A DNA stretch of 64,000 bases from Qipengyuania citrea (lineage in GTDB: Bacteria; Pseudomonadota; Alphaproteobacteria; Sphingomonadales; Sphingomonadaceae): contig NZ_WTYG01000001.1 in NCBI RefSeq assembly GCF_009828015.1, positions 1,073,803 to 1,137,802 on the forward strand, given 5' to 3'. Both the position numbers and the translations under genes were made by a program. Of this stretch, positions 20,015 through 29,917 are shown piece after piece. Below the pieces are notes generated by a model. That model did not search any database and was not told the origin of the DNA. It worked only from the letters and a program-made list of their open reading frames with translations. Within the stretch, counting starts at the first letter, position 1, and each line of letters starts with the position of its first letter.

Positions 20015-20599
20015 ATGGCTAGCGGCGCTGCGCCCTGGGTTCAAAATGCGGTCGGCGGGTCACCCGTCGGGCAGACGCTCACGCTGGAGAAGGTCGCCGA
20101 CGAGCGCGTGCTCGGGCGCGGCGGCTTCGCGCTGACCAGTGCGGCTTTCAGGCATGACGGCGAGCTCGACCCTTCGTTCACCGCGGTCGAGGAAGACGCG
20201 GTGGCCCCGCCGCTCGAATGGACCGCACCGCCCCCCGGCGCACAGGAACTGGTACTGGTCGTGGAAGATGCCGATCGCGGTCATGTCCACTGGACCGTAT
20301 GGGGTCTTGCCGCCCAGAAGGGCAAGCTGATGGAAGGCGAGACGCCGCCGCGCACCGGCAAGAACGCCCAAGGCAATTCGGAATGGTTGCTGCCCGATCC
20401 GCCGGTCGGCGAGGAGCACCGCTATGTGTTCCAGCTGTTCGCGACCGATCTCCCGCTGACGCTGATGCCGGGAGCGACGCATGACGATCTCGTCCGCAAT
20501 CTGGACGGACACGTGACCGCCGCCGCGGTCCTCACAGCCCGGTTCGAAGGCCATGTGGTCGAGGAACTGGATGTGGATGACCTCGACGACGTAGAATGA
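20015..20599 (+). CDS. YbhB/YbcL family PEBP-like protein
   Basis: A 194-residue phosphatidylethanolamine-binding-protein-fold protein (Raf-kinase-inhibitor-like, bacterial YbhB type). It contains LEWTAPPPGAQELVLVVED, then the ligand-pocket segment VHWTVWGLAAQ, and HRYVFQLFATD, all in family order. No signal peptide. The C-terminus is acidic (DVDDLDDVE). Ligand unknown. The SWIB gene follows 25 bases on. Confidence 0.92.
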   Translation: MASGAAPWVQNAVGGSPVGQTLTLEKVADERVLGRGGFALTSAAFRHDGELDPSFTAVEEDAVAPPLEWTAPPPGAQELVLVVEDADRGHVHWTVWGLAAQKGKLMEGETPPRTGKNAQGNSEWLLPDPPVGEEHRYVFQLFATDLPLTLMPGATHDDLVRNLDGHVTAAAVLTARFEGHVVEELDVDDLDDVE

Positions 20600-20624
20600 A
20601 GCATAGCCAAGGAAAGGAATAGTC

Positions 20625-20876
20625 ATGGCTGGCAAGAACAACGCACTGCAGAAGCCGGTGAACCTGTCGCCGCAACTCGAGAACGTGGTCGGCAAGGGCC
20701 CGATGACGCGGGCGCAGGTCACCTCCAAGGTGTGGGATCACATCAAGGCGAACGACCTGCAGGATTCCAAGGATCGCCGCATGATCAACCCCGACGACAA
20801 GCTCGGCGCGGTGATCGGCAAGGAACAGATCTCCATGTTCAAGATGACGGGCGCCGTCTCGAAGCACATGAGCTAA
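20625..20876 (+). CDS. SWIB/MDM2 domain protein
   Basis: An 83-residue single-domain SWIB protein: MTRAQVTSKVWDHIKANDLQ followed by DRRMINPDDKL and a C-terminal MFKMTGAVSKHM. The domain is well known in chlamydiae and alphaproteobacteria and in eukaryotic chromatin proteins; its bacterial role is poorly known. A AAGGAAAGG ribosome site precedes the start. Confidence 0.93.
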   Translation: MAGKNNALQKPVNLSPQLENVVGKGPMTRAQVTSKVWDHIKANDLQDSKDRRMINPDDKLGAVIGKEQISMFKMTGAVSKHMS

Positions 20877-20880
20877 GCGG

Positions 20881-21279
20881 TCACCGGCGGCGCAGCGGCC
20901 AGTCCGTTGTGCCGCCGGCCCACAGCGCCAGCCACACCAGCAGCGGCTGCGCGAACATCCTCGGCACGTGATAGCCGAGGCCGAGCCCGCCATCGCCGCG
21001 CGCCATATCGAGCGCGAAATGGTGGATATTGGCGGGGAACACGCAGACCGCATAGGCGGCCAGGCCGATCGCCCCCGCACGGCGCAGGCGCGGGGTCGCC
21101 CATTGCACCAGCGCCGCTGCCCCCAGCAGTTCGGCCACCCCGGTCCACAGCACCACCGCTTCGGGCGCGGGCACCCAAGACGGCATGATCGACAGGAACG
21201 GCTCCGGGCGCACGAGGTGCAGATACCCGGCCGCAGCGTAAAACGCCGCCAGCACCCAGCGCAGCACGCCGCGGATCAT
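20881..21279 (-). CDS. DoxX family membrane protein
   Basis: A 132-residue integral membrane protein with four helices, in the DoxX/DoxD-like superfamily. FYAAAGYLHLVRPEPFLSIMP and WTGVAELLGAAALVQ are typical blocks. It is convergent with the SWIB gene (4-base gap) and divergent from the dipeptidase. Function unknown. Confidence 0.85.
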   Translation of the reverse strand: MIRGVLRWVLAAFYAAAGYLHLVRPEPFLSIMPSWVPAPEAVVLWTGVAELLGAAALVQWATPRLRRAGAIGLAAYAVCVFPANIHHFALDMARGDGGLGLGYHVPRMFAQPLLVWLALWAGGTTDWPLRRR

Positions 21280-21431
21280 GCGCGCACCTTGCGCATTTCC
21301 GGAATGGCCGGCCGATCGAACCGCGCCGGCCTGGGCGCGTTGCTGGCGGTCGTCATGGTCGTGAATGGCCCCTTCCCATGGGGCTGCTCTTTGCTAGGAC
21401 GGGCGGCAATACATCAAGGGGTTTTTCGTTC

Positions 21432-22706
21432 ATGCGCCATTTCCTGCTCGCCGCTGCCGCTGTTGCTCTCGTAACTTCGGGACCCGTCCTCGCGCAGAGC
21501 CCGGCCGAACGGACCGCTGCTGCCGCGCTGGAGGCGGCGCCGGTATGGGACGGCCACAACGACGTGCCGATCCAGCTGCGCTCGCGCTTCGGCAATGTCA
21601 TCGGGGACTTCGATTTCAGCGACACGCTCGATACGCAGACCAGCGAACGCAGCGCCATGCATTCGGACCTTGCCCGGTTGCGGCAGGGCATGGTGGGCGC
21701 GCAGTGGTGGTCGGTCTATGTCAGCCCCGGCCTGCCCGAAGCCGAGGCAGTGCAGGCCACTGTCGAACAGATCGACGTCACCAAGCGCCTGATCGCCCGC
21801 TATCCCGACGCACTGCAGCTCGCACTTACCGCCGACGATGTCGAACAGGCGATGGGCGCCGGGCGGATCGCCTCGCTCATGGGTATGGAAGGCGGCCATT
21901 CGATCGGCTCGAGCCTCGCTGTTCTGCGGCAGATGTACGCCATGGGCGCGCGCTACATGACGTTGACCCATGGCAAGACGCTGAGCTGGGCCGACAGCGC
22001 CACTGATGCGCCGCAGCATGGCGGGCTCAACGCCTTCGGCATGGATGTGGTGCGCGAAATGAACCGCATCGGAATGCTGGTCGACCTCAGCCACGTCAGC
22101 GAGGAAGCGATGATGGACGCGCTCGATGTCGCGCAGGCGCCGGTCATCTTCAGCCATTCGGGCGCCCGGGCGATCACCGGTCACCTGCGCAATGTGCCCG
22201 ACAGCGTGCTGGCCCGCCTTCCCGAGAACGGCGGGATCGTGATGGCGGTGGCGCTGCCGTGGTTCATCACCGAGGACCTGCGCCAGCATTCGGCCTTGCG
22301 TGCAGCGGAAGAAGCGCGGCTTGAGGCGCTCTATCCCGGACTGCCCGACACGGTCGAGGCGCAGCTGGCGAAATGGGATGCCGAGAACCGCGAGCCGGTG
22401 TCGACGATTTCCGATCTGGCCGATCATATCGACCATATTCGCGACGTGGCGGGGATCGACCATATCGGGATCGGCGGCGACTACGACGGCATGCCAACCG
22501 GCCCGATCGGGATGGAGGACGTGACCGGCTATCCCGCACTGTTCGCCGAACTGGCGCAGCGCGGCTATTCGCAGGAAGATCTGGAGAAGATCGCTTCGCG
22601 TAACATGATGCGCGTCATGCGCGAGGCCGAAGCCTATGCTGCCAGCGTGACGGACATGGCGCCGCTCGAATACCGCGCCGGAGAACCGCGCGACGCGGCC
22701 GACTGA
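21432..22706 (+). CDS. Membrane dipeptidase (M19 family)
   Basis: A 424-residue exported zinc dipeptidase of the renal-dipeptidase (M19) family. Signal peptide residues 1-20 (ends LAQ). Metal ligands are seen in WDGHND (HxD), the bridging Glu in GMEGGHS, and His in LVDLSHVS and IFSHSGAR; IGIGGDYDG closes the site. The start at 21432 gives the signal peptide. It cleaves dipeptides, often with D-residues at the second position. Predicted periplasmic. Confidence 0.95.
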   Translation: MRHFLLAAAAVALVTSGPVLAQSPAERTAAAALEAAPVWDGHNDVPIQLRSRFGNVIGDFDFSDTLDTQTSERSAMHSDLARLRQGMVGAQWWSVYVSPGLPEAEAVQATVEQIDVTKRLIARYPDALQLALTADDVEQAMGAGRIASLMGMEGGHSIGSSLAVLRQMYAMGARYMTLTHGKTLSWADSATDAPQHGGLNAFGMDVVREMNRIGMLVDLSHVSEEAMMDALDVAQAPVIFSHSGARAITGHLRNVPDSVLARLPENGGIVMAVALPWFITEDLRQHSALRAAEEARLEALYPGLPDTVEAQLAKWDAENREPVSTISDLADHIDHIRDVAGIDHIGIGGDYDGMPTGPIGMEDVTGYPALFAELAQRGYSQEDLEKIASRNMMRVMREAEAYAASVTDMAPLEYRAGEPRDAAD

Positions 22707-22719
22707 CAGGCTGGCATAA

Positions 22720-23163
22720 CTAGAGCCTGGCGAGCGTCAGCTCGTCACGCTTGCCATCGAAGAACCGGTCTAGCGCAGCACGGAAGACGTGCGCGTCCTC
22801 GCCCGATCCGGCGGCTTCGAACAATGTCATCGAGCTGCGGAGCTTGAGCGTATCAACCGGGCCAAGGATCTCCGCGGCGGACATGGCCGCTGCGTGGCCG
22901 AGCATGGCCTGGCTTGCCTCCAGCAGCCGGTGGCCGAGCACAGGGTGCGCAAAATAGGCAGCGGCTTCGTCGGCGTTTGCCAGCGCGAAGGCGCGTGCCA
23001 TCTCGCTTGAGCCGAGACCGACAATCTGCGGGAAGACGAACCACATCCAGTGACCCGTCTTCGTGCCGCGGCGCAGTTCATCGAGCGCGCGTTCCCAAAC
23101 GCCGCCGTCTTGAGCGTTCAGGAAATGGCCGAACCGGTCACGGTCAATCGTCGTCGTCGACAT
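22720..23163 (-). CDS. DUF1810 family protein
   Basis: A 147-residue DUF1810 protein with the signature GHWMWFVFPQIVGLG at residues about 37-51, then HPVLGHRLLEAS. Cytoplasmic, all-helical, function unknown. Its 5' end overlaps by 20 bases the end of the DUF3008 gene upstream, so these small genes form one reverse-strand unit. Confidence 0.92.
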   Translation of the reverse strand: MSTTTIDRDRFGHFLNAQDGGVWERALDELRRGTKTGHWMWFVFPQIVGLGSSEMARAFALANADEAAAYFAHPVLGHRLLEASQAMLGHAAAMSAAEILGPVDTLKLRSSMTLFEAAGSGEDAHVFRAALDRFFDGKRDELTLARL

Positions 23164-23335
23164 GCTCGGGCAAGCCGTCGAGATCGGTGGATGCGTAATC
23201 CTCGAGCTCGTCCTCGCTCATCGAATCGTACATCTGTTTCGACGCGCCCTGCAGTTCGGACACCTTGGTGTCGCCCCGCTTGGCAGAAAGCGCCGCTCCG
23301 GCGGCACGTTGTTGGGCTTTGGATTGTGCAGGCAT
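23144..23335 (-). CDS. DUF3008 small protein
   Basis: A 63-residue protein: MPAQSKAQQRAAGAAL then LQGASKQMYDSMSEDEL, the DUF3008 pattern, with an acidic tail of Asp residues. Its ATG overlaps the stop of the upstream DUF2945 gene in TGATG. Often found with stress-type small genes; function unknown. Confidence 0.88.
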   Translation of the reverse strand: MPAQSKAQQRAAGAALSAKRGDTKVSELQGASKQMYDSMSEDELEDYASTDLDGLPEHVDDDD

Positions 23336-23562
23336 CAGTCTTGCGCCGACAGTTCGGAACCGCGTTTCAGCACTTCGTCGCCGTCGTCCTGTTTGATGAG
23401 ATAGGCGGGGTTGTCCTCGTCGCCGTCCTTGGTGACTTCGGTTCCTTGCAGGGTACGGGTGACCTCGCGTTCGAAACGCTCCTTCACCTGACCCTTGCCC
23501 TTGCCGTTACCCCAGTTCCATTCGACATACTGGTCGGTCTGGTAGCTGTTCGGATTGCTCAT
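23335..23562 (-). CDS. DUF2945 (hypervirulence-associated, TUDOR-like) protein
   Basis: A 75-residue protein with VEWNWGNGKGKGQVKERF and ending EVLKRGSEL, the compact DUF2945 fold. Start MSNPNSY at 23562 chosen from family length and a GGGAGAG ribosome site. Translationally coupled to DUF3008 downstream. Despite the family name no virulence role is implied. Confidence 0.87.
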   Translation of the reverse strand: MSNPNSYQTDQYVEWNWGNGKGKGQVKERFEREVTRTLQGTEVTKDGDEDNPAYLIKQDDGDEVLKRGSELSAQD

Positions 23563-23584
23563 GCGAACTCTCCCTGGCGTGCGA

Positions 23585-23896
23585 TCAATTCTCGACGACT
23601 TCGAGCCCGTCTTCGGTGGTGACCTGGTCGCCGGGGGTAGCCACCTGATCGTCGCCAAGATCGGTCACGATGCTGTCGGTGTCGTCACCTTCACCTTCCA
23701 TCGACGAGATCTGGCCGCTGACGGTGCCCTCTTCCTCGACATCGCCGGTCGACAGGGCAGGCACGATCCACGTGACCGACAGCAACAAGATTGCCAGCAG
23801 CAATCCGCCCGCCAGTACCCAGCGCACCACGCCCTCTTTCGAACCGCCACTTGCTTCGGTGTCGGTGACGTGAACTTCTTCGCCTTGCTTGTGCAT
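23585..23896 (-). CDS. Single-pass membrane protein with acidic C-terminus
   Basis: A 103-residue protein: hydrophilic N-terminus, one membrane helix (VLAGGLLLAILLLSVTWIV, about residues 27-46), then a long acidic Asp/Glu/Thr-rich tail without cysteines. Not recognised. It is the first gene of the four-gene reverse-strand set with DUF2945, DUF3008 and DUF1810. A periplasmic acidic tail is inferred. Confidence 0.65.
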   Translation of the reverse strand: MHKQGEEVHVTDTEASGGSKEGVVRWVLAGGLLLAILLLSVTWIVPALSTGDVEEEGTVSGQISSMEGEGDDTDSIVTDLGDDQVATPGDQVTTEDGLEVVEN

Positions 23897-23978
23897 CGAG
23901 CTTTACTCCCTGAAAAATTACGCGATCCCGCGTGTATCTGGGAGATTTACGCTTTGTCGGGGCGAATGTTCCGGCGGC

Positions 23979-24803
23979 TCAGTCGCGCAGCAGTTCGTTG
24001 ATTCCGGTTTTTTCGCGGGTCTGCGCGTCCACCGTCTTGACGATGACGGCGCAGGCGAGGCCGGGGCCGGCGTCCTTGTCGGGCATGGTACCGGGTACGA
24101 CGACCGAATAGGGCGGGATGTGGCCGCGGATGACCTCTCCGGTGTCGCGGTAGACGATCTTGGTCGACTGGGTGATGAAGACCCCCATCGCCACGACGCT
24201 GCCTTCGCCGACGATCACGCCTTCGACGATTTCGCTGCGCGCGCCGATGAAGCAATTGTCGCCGATGATCGTCGGGTTGGCCTGCATCGGTTCGAGCACG
24301 CCGCCAATGCCTGCGCCGGCGGAGATATGGCAGTTCTCACCGATCTGCGCGCAGCTGCCGATGCTGGCCCAGGTATCGACCATCGTGCCTTTGCCGACAT
24401 AGGCGCCGATGTTGACGAAACTCGGCATCAGCACGCAGCCGGGCGCGATATAAGCGCCTTCGCGGGCGACCGCGCCGGGCACCACGCGAAAGCCTGCTGC
24501 GCGGAAAGCCGCATCGTCCCAGCCGGCAAACTTGCTCGGCACCTTGTCGAACGCCGGATGGCCGGCGCTGCCGCCATCCATCACGCGGTTGTCGTTGAGC
24601 CGGAAGCTCAGCAGCACCGCCTTCTTGAGCCACTGGTTGACCGTCCAGCCGCCCTTGCCGTCGGGCTCGGCCACGCGGCCCTCACCGCTGTCGAGCATGC
24701 CCAGCGCCGCTTCGACCGCCTCGCGCACATCCGCGCTCTGCGGCGTGACATTGGCGCGGTCTTCCCACGCGGCGGTGATGCGGCTTTCGAGGTCGGCGCT
24801 CAT
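23979..24803 (-). CDS. dapD: Tetrahydrodipicolinate N-succinyltransferase
   Basis: Enzyme of the succinylase branch of lysine and meso-diaminopimelate synthesis, transferring succinyl from succinyl-CoA. The 274-residue length is exact for DapD. It shows [18 protein letters not shown], then left-handed beta-helix hexapeptide repeats ([50 protein letters not shown]). A CGGAGACC ribosome site precedes the ATG. It is a cytoplasmic trimer in known homologues and stands alone here. Confidence 0.97.
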   Translation of the reverse strand: MSADLESRITAAWEDRANVTPQSADVREAVEAALGMLDSGEGRVAEPDGKGGWTVNQWLKKAVLLSFRLNDNRVMDGGSAGHPAFDKVPSKFAGWDDAAFRAAGFRVVPGAVAREGAYIAPGCVLMPSFVNIGAYVGKGTMVDTWASIGSCAQIGENCHISAGAGIGGVLEPMQANPTIIGDNCFIGARSEIVEGVIVGEGSVVAMGVFITQSTKIVYRDTGEVIRGHIPPYSVVVPGTMPDKDAGPGLACAVIVKTVDAQTREKTGINELLRD

Positions 24804-24852
24804 GCTGGTCTCCGTTTGATGTTACGGAGCGCTCGTTAGCAGTCCCGCTGCG

Positions 24853-25932
24853 CTAGTCCATCCCCGCTTCCTTGGCGAAGTGATAGGCGCGCTCTACCAG
24901 CGGGGCGACGCGTTCGGACATCGACTTGGCATGCGCGCTCGAAGCTGTGCCATCGATAACGCGCTTCTTGATGCCCTGCATGATGCCCGCCAGGCGGAAG
25001 AGGTTGTAGGCGAAGTACCAGTCCATCGGCGGCACCGGATAGCCGGTACGCGCGACATAGCGTTCGACCGCCTCGTCCTGCGTCGGGATGCCCAGCTCTG
25101 CGAGATCGAGGCCGAGCAGGCCCGCGCGGCCATCGTGCGGGTTGTGCCAGTTGAGCATGAGATAGCTGAAGTCGGCGATCGGATCGCCCAGCGTCGACAG
25201 CTCCCAGTCGAGCACCGCGATCACGCGGTTCTCGGTCTTGTGGAAGATCATGTTGTCGAGCCGGTAATCGCCATGGACCACGCTGGATTCGTGCTGCGGC
25301 GGGATCGTCTGGGGCAGCCATTCGATCAGCCGTTCCATCTGCGGCATGTGCTCGGTCTCGGACAGCTTGTACTGTTTCGACCAGCGGCTGATCTGCCGCG
25401 CGCAGTAATCGGTCGGCTTGCCGTAATCGCCCAGTCCGATCGCCTCGGGATCCTTCAGGTGCAGATCGGCAAAGGTGTCAATCATCGCATTGTAGATCGC
25501 GCGGCGTTCCTCGGGCGTGTTGTTGGGCAGCGAGCCGTTCCACAAGGACCGCCCGTCGGCGAGACCCATGACGAAGAACTTGCTACCGATGACCCCGGGA
25601 TCCTCGCACAGGCCATAGGTCTTGGGCACGGGGAAGCCGGTCGGGCCGAGCGCGTGCATCGCCTTGTATTCGCGGTCGACCGCATGTGCGCTGGGCAGCA
25701 GCTTGCCGAAAGGCTGGCGGCGCAGCACGTAGCTGCGGTCCGGCGTGTCGATGCGATAGGTCGGGTTCGACTGCCCACCCTTGAACTTGGTGTAGCTGAT
25801 AGGCCCGGAAAAGCCGTCGACATTGGCTTCGAACCAGGCCGTGAGTGCAGCAAGGTCGAGCTGGTCGGCCTCGGGCACTGCGACCGTGCCGACCATCTCC
25901 TTGTCGAAATCGATGGGTTGGTCTTCCGCCAT
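24853..25932 (-). CDS. Phosphotransferase family protein (ACAD10/11-like APH kinase)
   Basis: A 359-residue aminoglycoside-phosphotransferase-fold kinase of the type linked to acyl-CoA dehydrogenases. Kinase motifs: FKGGQSNPTYRI (glycine-rich loop), SYVLRRQP (Lys-position strand), catalytic VHGDYRLDNMIF and metal-binding VLDWELSTLGDP. In mammalian ACAD10/11 the same pairing phosphorylates 4-hydroxyacyl-CoA before further degradation; the acyl-CoA dehydrogenase two genes upstream fits that pathway. The start overlaps the alcohol dehydrogenase stop (TGATG). Confidence 0.92.
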   Translation of the reverse strand: MAEDQPIDFDKEMVGTVAVPEADQLDLAALTAWFEANVDGFSGPISYTKFKGGQSNPTYRIDTPDRSYVLRRQPFGKLLPSAHAVDREYKAMHALGPTGFPVPKTYGLCEDPGVIGSKFFVMGLADGRSLWNGSLPNNTPEERRAIYNAMIDTFADLHLKDPEAIGLGDYGKPTDYCARQISRWSKQYKLSETEHMPQMERLIEWLPQTIPPQHESSVVHGDYRLDNMIFHKTENRVIAVLDWELSTLGDPIADFSYLMLNWHNPHDGRAGLLGLDLAELGIPTQDEAVERYVARTGYPVPPMDWYFAYNLFRLAGIMQGIKKRVIDGTASSAHAKSMSERVAPLVERAYHFAKEAGMD

Positions 25933-27017
25933 CAGTCGAACACCACCACGCTGCGGGCCGAAGTGCCCTGTTTCATCTTCTCGAAGCCTTCGTTGATCTT
26001 TTCCAGCGGGATGCGTTCGGCAATGATCGTGTCGAGATCGAGCAGGCCGCGCATGTAGAAATCGACCAGCCGCGGCAGGTCGACGGGGAAGTGGTTCATC
26101 CCCATGATCGCGCCCTGCAGCTTCTTGCCCGACAGCAGATCCATCGCGCCCAGCCCGACCTTGCAGTCGAGCGGCATCATGCCGAGGATCGTCGCGGTGC
26201 CGCCGCGGCGCAGCACCTTGACCGCGAGGTCGGCGGATGCCTGACGTCCGACCGCCTCGATCGCGTGATGTACGCCGCCGCCGGTGATCTTCATCACCTG
26301 TTCGACCGCATCGTCGGCCATGGCGTCGACCGTATGCGTTGCGCCCAGCACTTCGGCCAGCTGGCGCTTTTCCGCCAGCGGATCGATCGCGATGACCTTG
26401 CCCGCACCGGCGATCTTGGCGGCATTGATCGTCGCCAGCCCCACGCCGCCGCAGCCGATGACCGCGACGGTTTCGCCGGGCACGACCGAGCAGGCGTTGA
26501 AGATCGCGCCTGCCCCGGTGGTCACTGCGCAGCCGATAATGGCCGCGCGGTCGAGCGGCATGTCCTTGTCGATCGCGACGCAGGCATGTTCGTGGATCAG
26601 CATCTGCTCGGCAAACGCCGACAGGTTGAGCATTTGCGCAACGGGCTCGCCGCCATTGCGTGTGATGCGCGGCGCGGCGGTCTGCGCCCGGCGGGTATCG
26701 CCGCCGAGGCACAGGGCCATCCGCCCGGTCACGCAGAACTCGCAATGGCCGCAGAAGGCGGACAGGCAGGAGACCACGTGGTCGCCCGGCTTGACCGTTT
26801 TCACCTCGCTGCCGACCGCGCGCACCACGCCCGCCGCCTCGTGGCCCGGAATGGCCGGCAGCGGGTGCGGATAGGCGCCGTCGATGAAATGCAGGTCCGA
26901 ATGACACAGGCCGCAGGCCTTGGTATCGATCAGCACTTCGTGCGGGGCGGGATCGGCCAGCTCGACCTCACCGATGGTGAGGCCGCCGACCTGCTCGAGG
27001 ATTGCCGCCTTGGCCAT
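25932..27017 (-). CDS. Zinc-dependent alcohol dehydrogenase
   Basis: A 361-residue medium-chain dehydrogenase of the class III / NDMA-type group. Catalytic zinc ligands in CGLCHSDLHF and GHEAAGVV; structural zinc cysteines in CLSAFCGHCEFCVTGRMALC; Rossmann motif GCGGVGL. Start at 27017 (MAKAAILEQ) overlaps the acyl-CoA dehydrogenase stop by TGATG, and its own stop overlaps the kinase start in the same way, so the three genes are a translationally coupled operon. Probable substrate: a hydroxylated acyl or terpenoid alcohol. Confidence 0.93.
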   Translation of the reverse strand: MAKAAILEQVGGLTIGEVELADPAPHEVLIDTKACGLCHSDLHFIDGAYPHPLPAIPGHEAAGVVRAVGSEVKTVKPGDHVVSCLSAFCGHCEFCVTGRMALCLGGDTRRAQTAAPRITRNGGEPVAQMLNLSAFAEQMLIHEHACVAIDKDMPLDRAAIIGCAVTTGAGAIFNACSVVPGETVAVIGCGGVGLATINAAKIAGAGKVIAIDPLAEKRQLAEVLGATHTVDAMADDAVEQVMKITGGGVHHAIEAVGRQASADLAVKVLRRGGTATILGMMPLDCKVGLGAMDLLSGKKLQGAIMGMNHFPVDLPRLVDFYMRGLLDLDTIIAERIPLEKINEGFEKMKQGTSARSVVVFD

Positions 27018-28351
27018 CAGCGCGTCGCTCCCATGTCGCCCGAGCTGAGATTGGCATTGCCCGGGCTCGGGGCCTTGCCATCGCGCAGTGCGTTGGCGCT
27101 GGGGCCTTCCTCGGGCAGGTGCTTGGCAAACTCCATCCGCGCGATCGAGCGGGCGTGGACTTCGTCGGGGCCATCGGCCAGCCGCAGCGTACGCTGGTGG
27201 GCATAGGCATTGGCGAGACCGTAATCGTCGCTCACGCCGCCGCCGCCATGCGCCTGGATCGCATTGTCGATGATGCGCAGCGCCATGTTGGGTGCCTGCA
27301 CCTTGATCATGGCGATTTCCTGCTTGGCAGCCTTGTTGCCGACCGTATCCATCATGTCCGCGGCCTTGAGGCACAGCAGGCGGGTCATGTCGATATCGAT
27401 CCGCGCCTGCGCCACGCGCTCTTCCCAGACCGAGTGCTTGTAGATCGGCTTGCCGAAAGCTTCGCGTTCCTGCAGCCGCTTGCACATCTTGTGCAGCGCT
27501 TCCTCGGCCACGCCGATGGTGCGCATGCAGTGGTGGATACGGCCCGGCCCGAGGCGGCCCTGCGCGATCTCGAAGCCGCGGCCTTCGCCCAGCAGCATGT
27601 TGTCGACGGGCACGCGCACGTCCTTGAGTTCGACTTCCATGTGGCCGTGCGGCGCATCGTCATAGCCGAACACCGGCAGGTGGCGCAGGATGTTCACGCC
27701 CGGCGCGTCCATCGGCATCAGGATCATCGACTGCGCGGCATGGCGACCAGCCGAGAAATCGGTCTTGCCCATGACGATCGCGACCTTGCAACGCGGATCG
27801 CCGACGCCCGACGACCACCATTTGCGGCCGTTGATGACATATTCGTCGCCGTCGCGTTCGATTCGGCATTCGATATTCGTGGCGTCCGAACTGGCGGTAT
27901 AGGGTTCGGTCATCAGGAAGGCCGAACGGATCTCGCCGTTCATCAGCGGGGTCAGCCACTTGTCCTTCTGCGCGCGCGTCCCGTAGCGATGAAACACTTC
28001 CATATTGCCGGTGTCGGGCGCGGAGCAGTTGAACACCTCCGAGGCGAAGCCGATGCGGCCCATTTCCTCGGCGCAGAGCGCGTATTCGAGATTGGTCAGG
28101 CCGGGGCCTTCGAATTCGAAGCTTTCCTCGACATGGTGATGGCCGTCATTGCGCGGCGGCATGAAGAGGTTCCAGATCCCTTCCTTCTTGGCCTTCGCCT
28201 TGAGTTCCTCGACCACGGGAATGACCTTCCAGCGTTCGCCTTCGGCGTCCTGCTGCTTGTAGGTCGGCACGGCGGGACGGATATGATCGTCGATGAAATT
28301 CTTCACCCGGTCGCGCCAGTATGCTTGCCGTTCTGTCGGTTGGAAATCCAT
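27017..28351 (-). CDS. Acyl-CoA dehydrogenase (ACAD10/11-like)
   Basis: A 444-residue FAD flavoenzyme. Visible blocks: [16 protein letters not shown] (substrate and FAD binding), [21 protein letters not shown], and near the C-terminus [20 protein letters not shown] with an [13 protein letters not shown] segment, close to the human ACAD10/11 C-terminal domain. The first gene of the coupled operon with alcohol dehydrogenase and APH kinase. Start MDFQPTERQ is set by homology and an AGAGGACA ribosome site. Confidence 0.94.
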   Translation of the reverse strand: MDFQPTERQAYWRDRVKNFIDDHIRPAVPTYKQQDAEGERWKVIPVVEELKAKAKKEGIWNLFMPPRNDGHHHVEESFEFEGPGLTNLEYALCAEEMGRIGFASEVFNCSAPDTGNMEVFHRYGTRAQKDKWLTPLMNGEIRSAFLMTEPYTASSDATNIECRIERDGDEYVINGRKWWSSGVGDPRCKVAIVMGKTDFSAGRHAAQSMILMPMDAPGVNILRHLPVFGYDDAPHGHMEVELKDVRVPVDNMLLGEGRGFEIAQGRLGPGRIHHCMRTIGVAEEALHKMCKRLQEREAFGKPIYKHSVWEERVAQARIDIDMTRLLCLKAADMMDTVGNKAAKQEIAMIKVQAPNMALRIIDNAIQAHGGGGVSDDYGLANAYAHQRTLRLADGPDEVHARSIARMEFAKHLPEEGPSANALRDGKAPSPGNANLSSGDMGATR

Positions 28352-28435
28352 CGTGTCTGTCCTCTTCTCTCTCAATTCGGTTGCGCCGTGAAACTGGCAT
28401 AAGGATCGCTCCAAGCCAAGTCCCCCGCCGCAGCT

Positions 28436-29917
28436 CTAGGGTGTTATCGTGTGGGCATCGGGGTCTGCGCGGACTGCCTGGTCGAGCGGGTCTGCGGTGG
28501 CGGGGGCAGGCGGGGCCGGGCGGCCGCGCCGGGCGGCGACGCGCGCTTCATGCTGCTCGCGCGAGATCGGGAAGCGGGCCAGCCAGAAGGCAGCGATAGA
28601 GGCGAGTACCGTGGCCGCCAGCATGAACAGCCACACGAGCTGGCGAACCGTTTCGGGCGCAACCTCGGTCTGCGGCGTGCCGGGCGCGAGATCGATCGAT
28701 TGCACGATCAGGCTGGTGAGCAGGATGCCGCCGCCGGTGGCGCATTTCTGCACCAGCCAGTTGCCCGCGTAGAACGTACCTTCGGCGCGCTGCCCGGTGC
28801 GCTCCTCGAAGGCCTCGACGATTTCGGCAACCATCGACGTGGCCGAAATGATCGCCACCACGCTGGCGGTGTTGGCGCAGACGAGAAAGCCATAGAGCAG
28901 CGCGGTCGAGGCGGTGGTGCCCACGGTGGGCCAGGCCCCCGCGAGATAGAACACATAGGGGCTGCAATAGAACGCCAGTCCGACCAATGCGCCCAGCGCT
29001 GCCGATTTGGGCTTACCCCACCGGCGGTGGAGCGGCCCGACAATCACGAACATCAGCACGACCGACAGGAACAGCACCGCGGGATAGAGCTGGAAGGCGA
29101 GTTCGGAGAACTGCCAGACGTAGAGATTCACATATTGCGTGATCGAGAACGTCATGCCCTGCAGCACATAGGCCGCCAGCCCGCCCAGCGCGAAAATGAC
29201 GAAGGCCTTCTCGCGGAAGGCATCGAAGATTTCCGCAAAAGCGCCGGTGATCGAAAAGGGCGGGGGCCGCCGTTCGGGCAGCTGCGCGACGATGCGGTGC
29301 TGCGCCGCGGCCGAACCGATCACCGACAGCGCGATCAGCGCCGCGCCGAACAGGCCGTAGCTGGCATAGCCTTCGGGCTGCAGCTGCGATTGCGGGGTGG
29401 GCAGGAACACGGTGAAGGTCAGCACCATCATCAGCAGTCCGCCGAGCCAGCCCGACAGGAAGCGGTAGCGGAACAGCGTGGTGCGATCGTCGTAATCGTC
29501 GGTGATCTCGGGCACTAGGCTGACCGAGGGGACTTCGCAGGCCGACAGCAGCAGCCGCACGCCCACCGCCAGCGCGACGATATCCCAGAAACCGGGGGTG
29601 CCCGTGAAGGGCGGGGACCACAGCATGGTCCACACCAGCGCCAGCGGCCACGGTGCCAGATACAGCCACGGCAGCCGCCGGCCCCATTTCGTATAGGTGC
29701 GGTCGGACAGATGCCCGATCAGCGGATCGACGAGTGCGTCGATCACCAGCGCGGCGGCCAGCGCCGCGCCCACGGTGCTGGCATCGACCCCCAGCACCAG
29801 ATTGTAGAACGGCAGCAGGAAGAAACTGAAACCGCTGTCCTTGACCCCGAAGGCGACGGCACCGAAGCCGTGGACCAGCTTGAGGCGCTGCGGAAGGGGG
29901 CCCGTGACGAAAGGCAT
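28436..29917 (-). CDS. MFS transporter, GPH (MelB-like) family
   Basis: A 493-residue cation-coupled symporter of the glycoside-pentoside-hexuronide family, inner membrane. Twelve helices; motifs YNLVLGVDASTVG, DALVDPLIGHLSDRTYTKWGRRLPW (the family MFS loop) and QKCATGGGILLTS. Its start overlaps the SDR stop (TGATG). Sphingomonad members often sit by steroid or acyl-CoA catabolic genes, so the substrate may not be a sugar. Confidence 0.9.
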   Translation of the reverse strand: MPFVTGPLPQRLKLVHGFGAVAFGVKDSGFSFFLLPFYNLVLGVDASTVGAALAAALVIDALVDPLIGHLSDRTYTKWGRRLPWLYLAPWPLALVWTMLWSPPFTGTPGFWDIVALAVGVRLLLSACEVPSVSLVPEITDDYDDRTTLFRYRFLSGWLGGLLMMVLTFTVFLPTPQSQLQPEGYASYGLFGAALIALSVIGSAAAQHRIVAQLPERRPPPFSITGAFAEIFDAFREKAFVIFALGGLAAYVLQGMTFSITQYVNLYVWQFSELAFQLYPAVLFLSVVLMFVIVGPLHRRWGKPKSAALGALVGLAFYCSPYVFYLAGAWPTVGTTASTALLYGFLVCANTASVVAIISATSMVAEIVEAFEERTGQRAEGTFYAGNWLVQKCATGGGILLTSLIVQSIDLAPGTPQTEVAPETVRQLVWLFMLAATVLASIAAFWLARFPISREQHEARVAARRGRPAPPAPATADPLDQAVRADPDAHTITP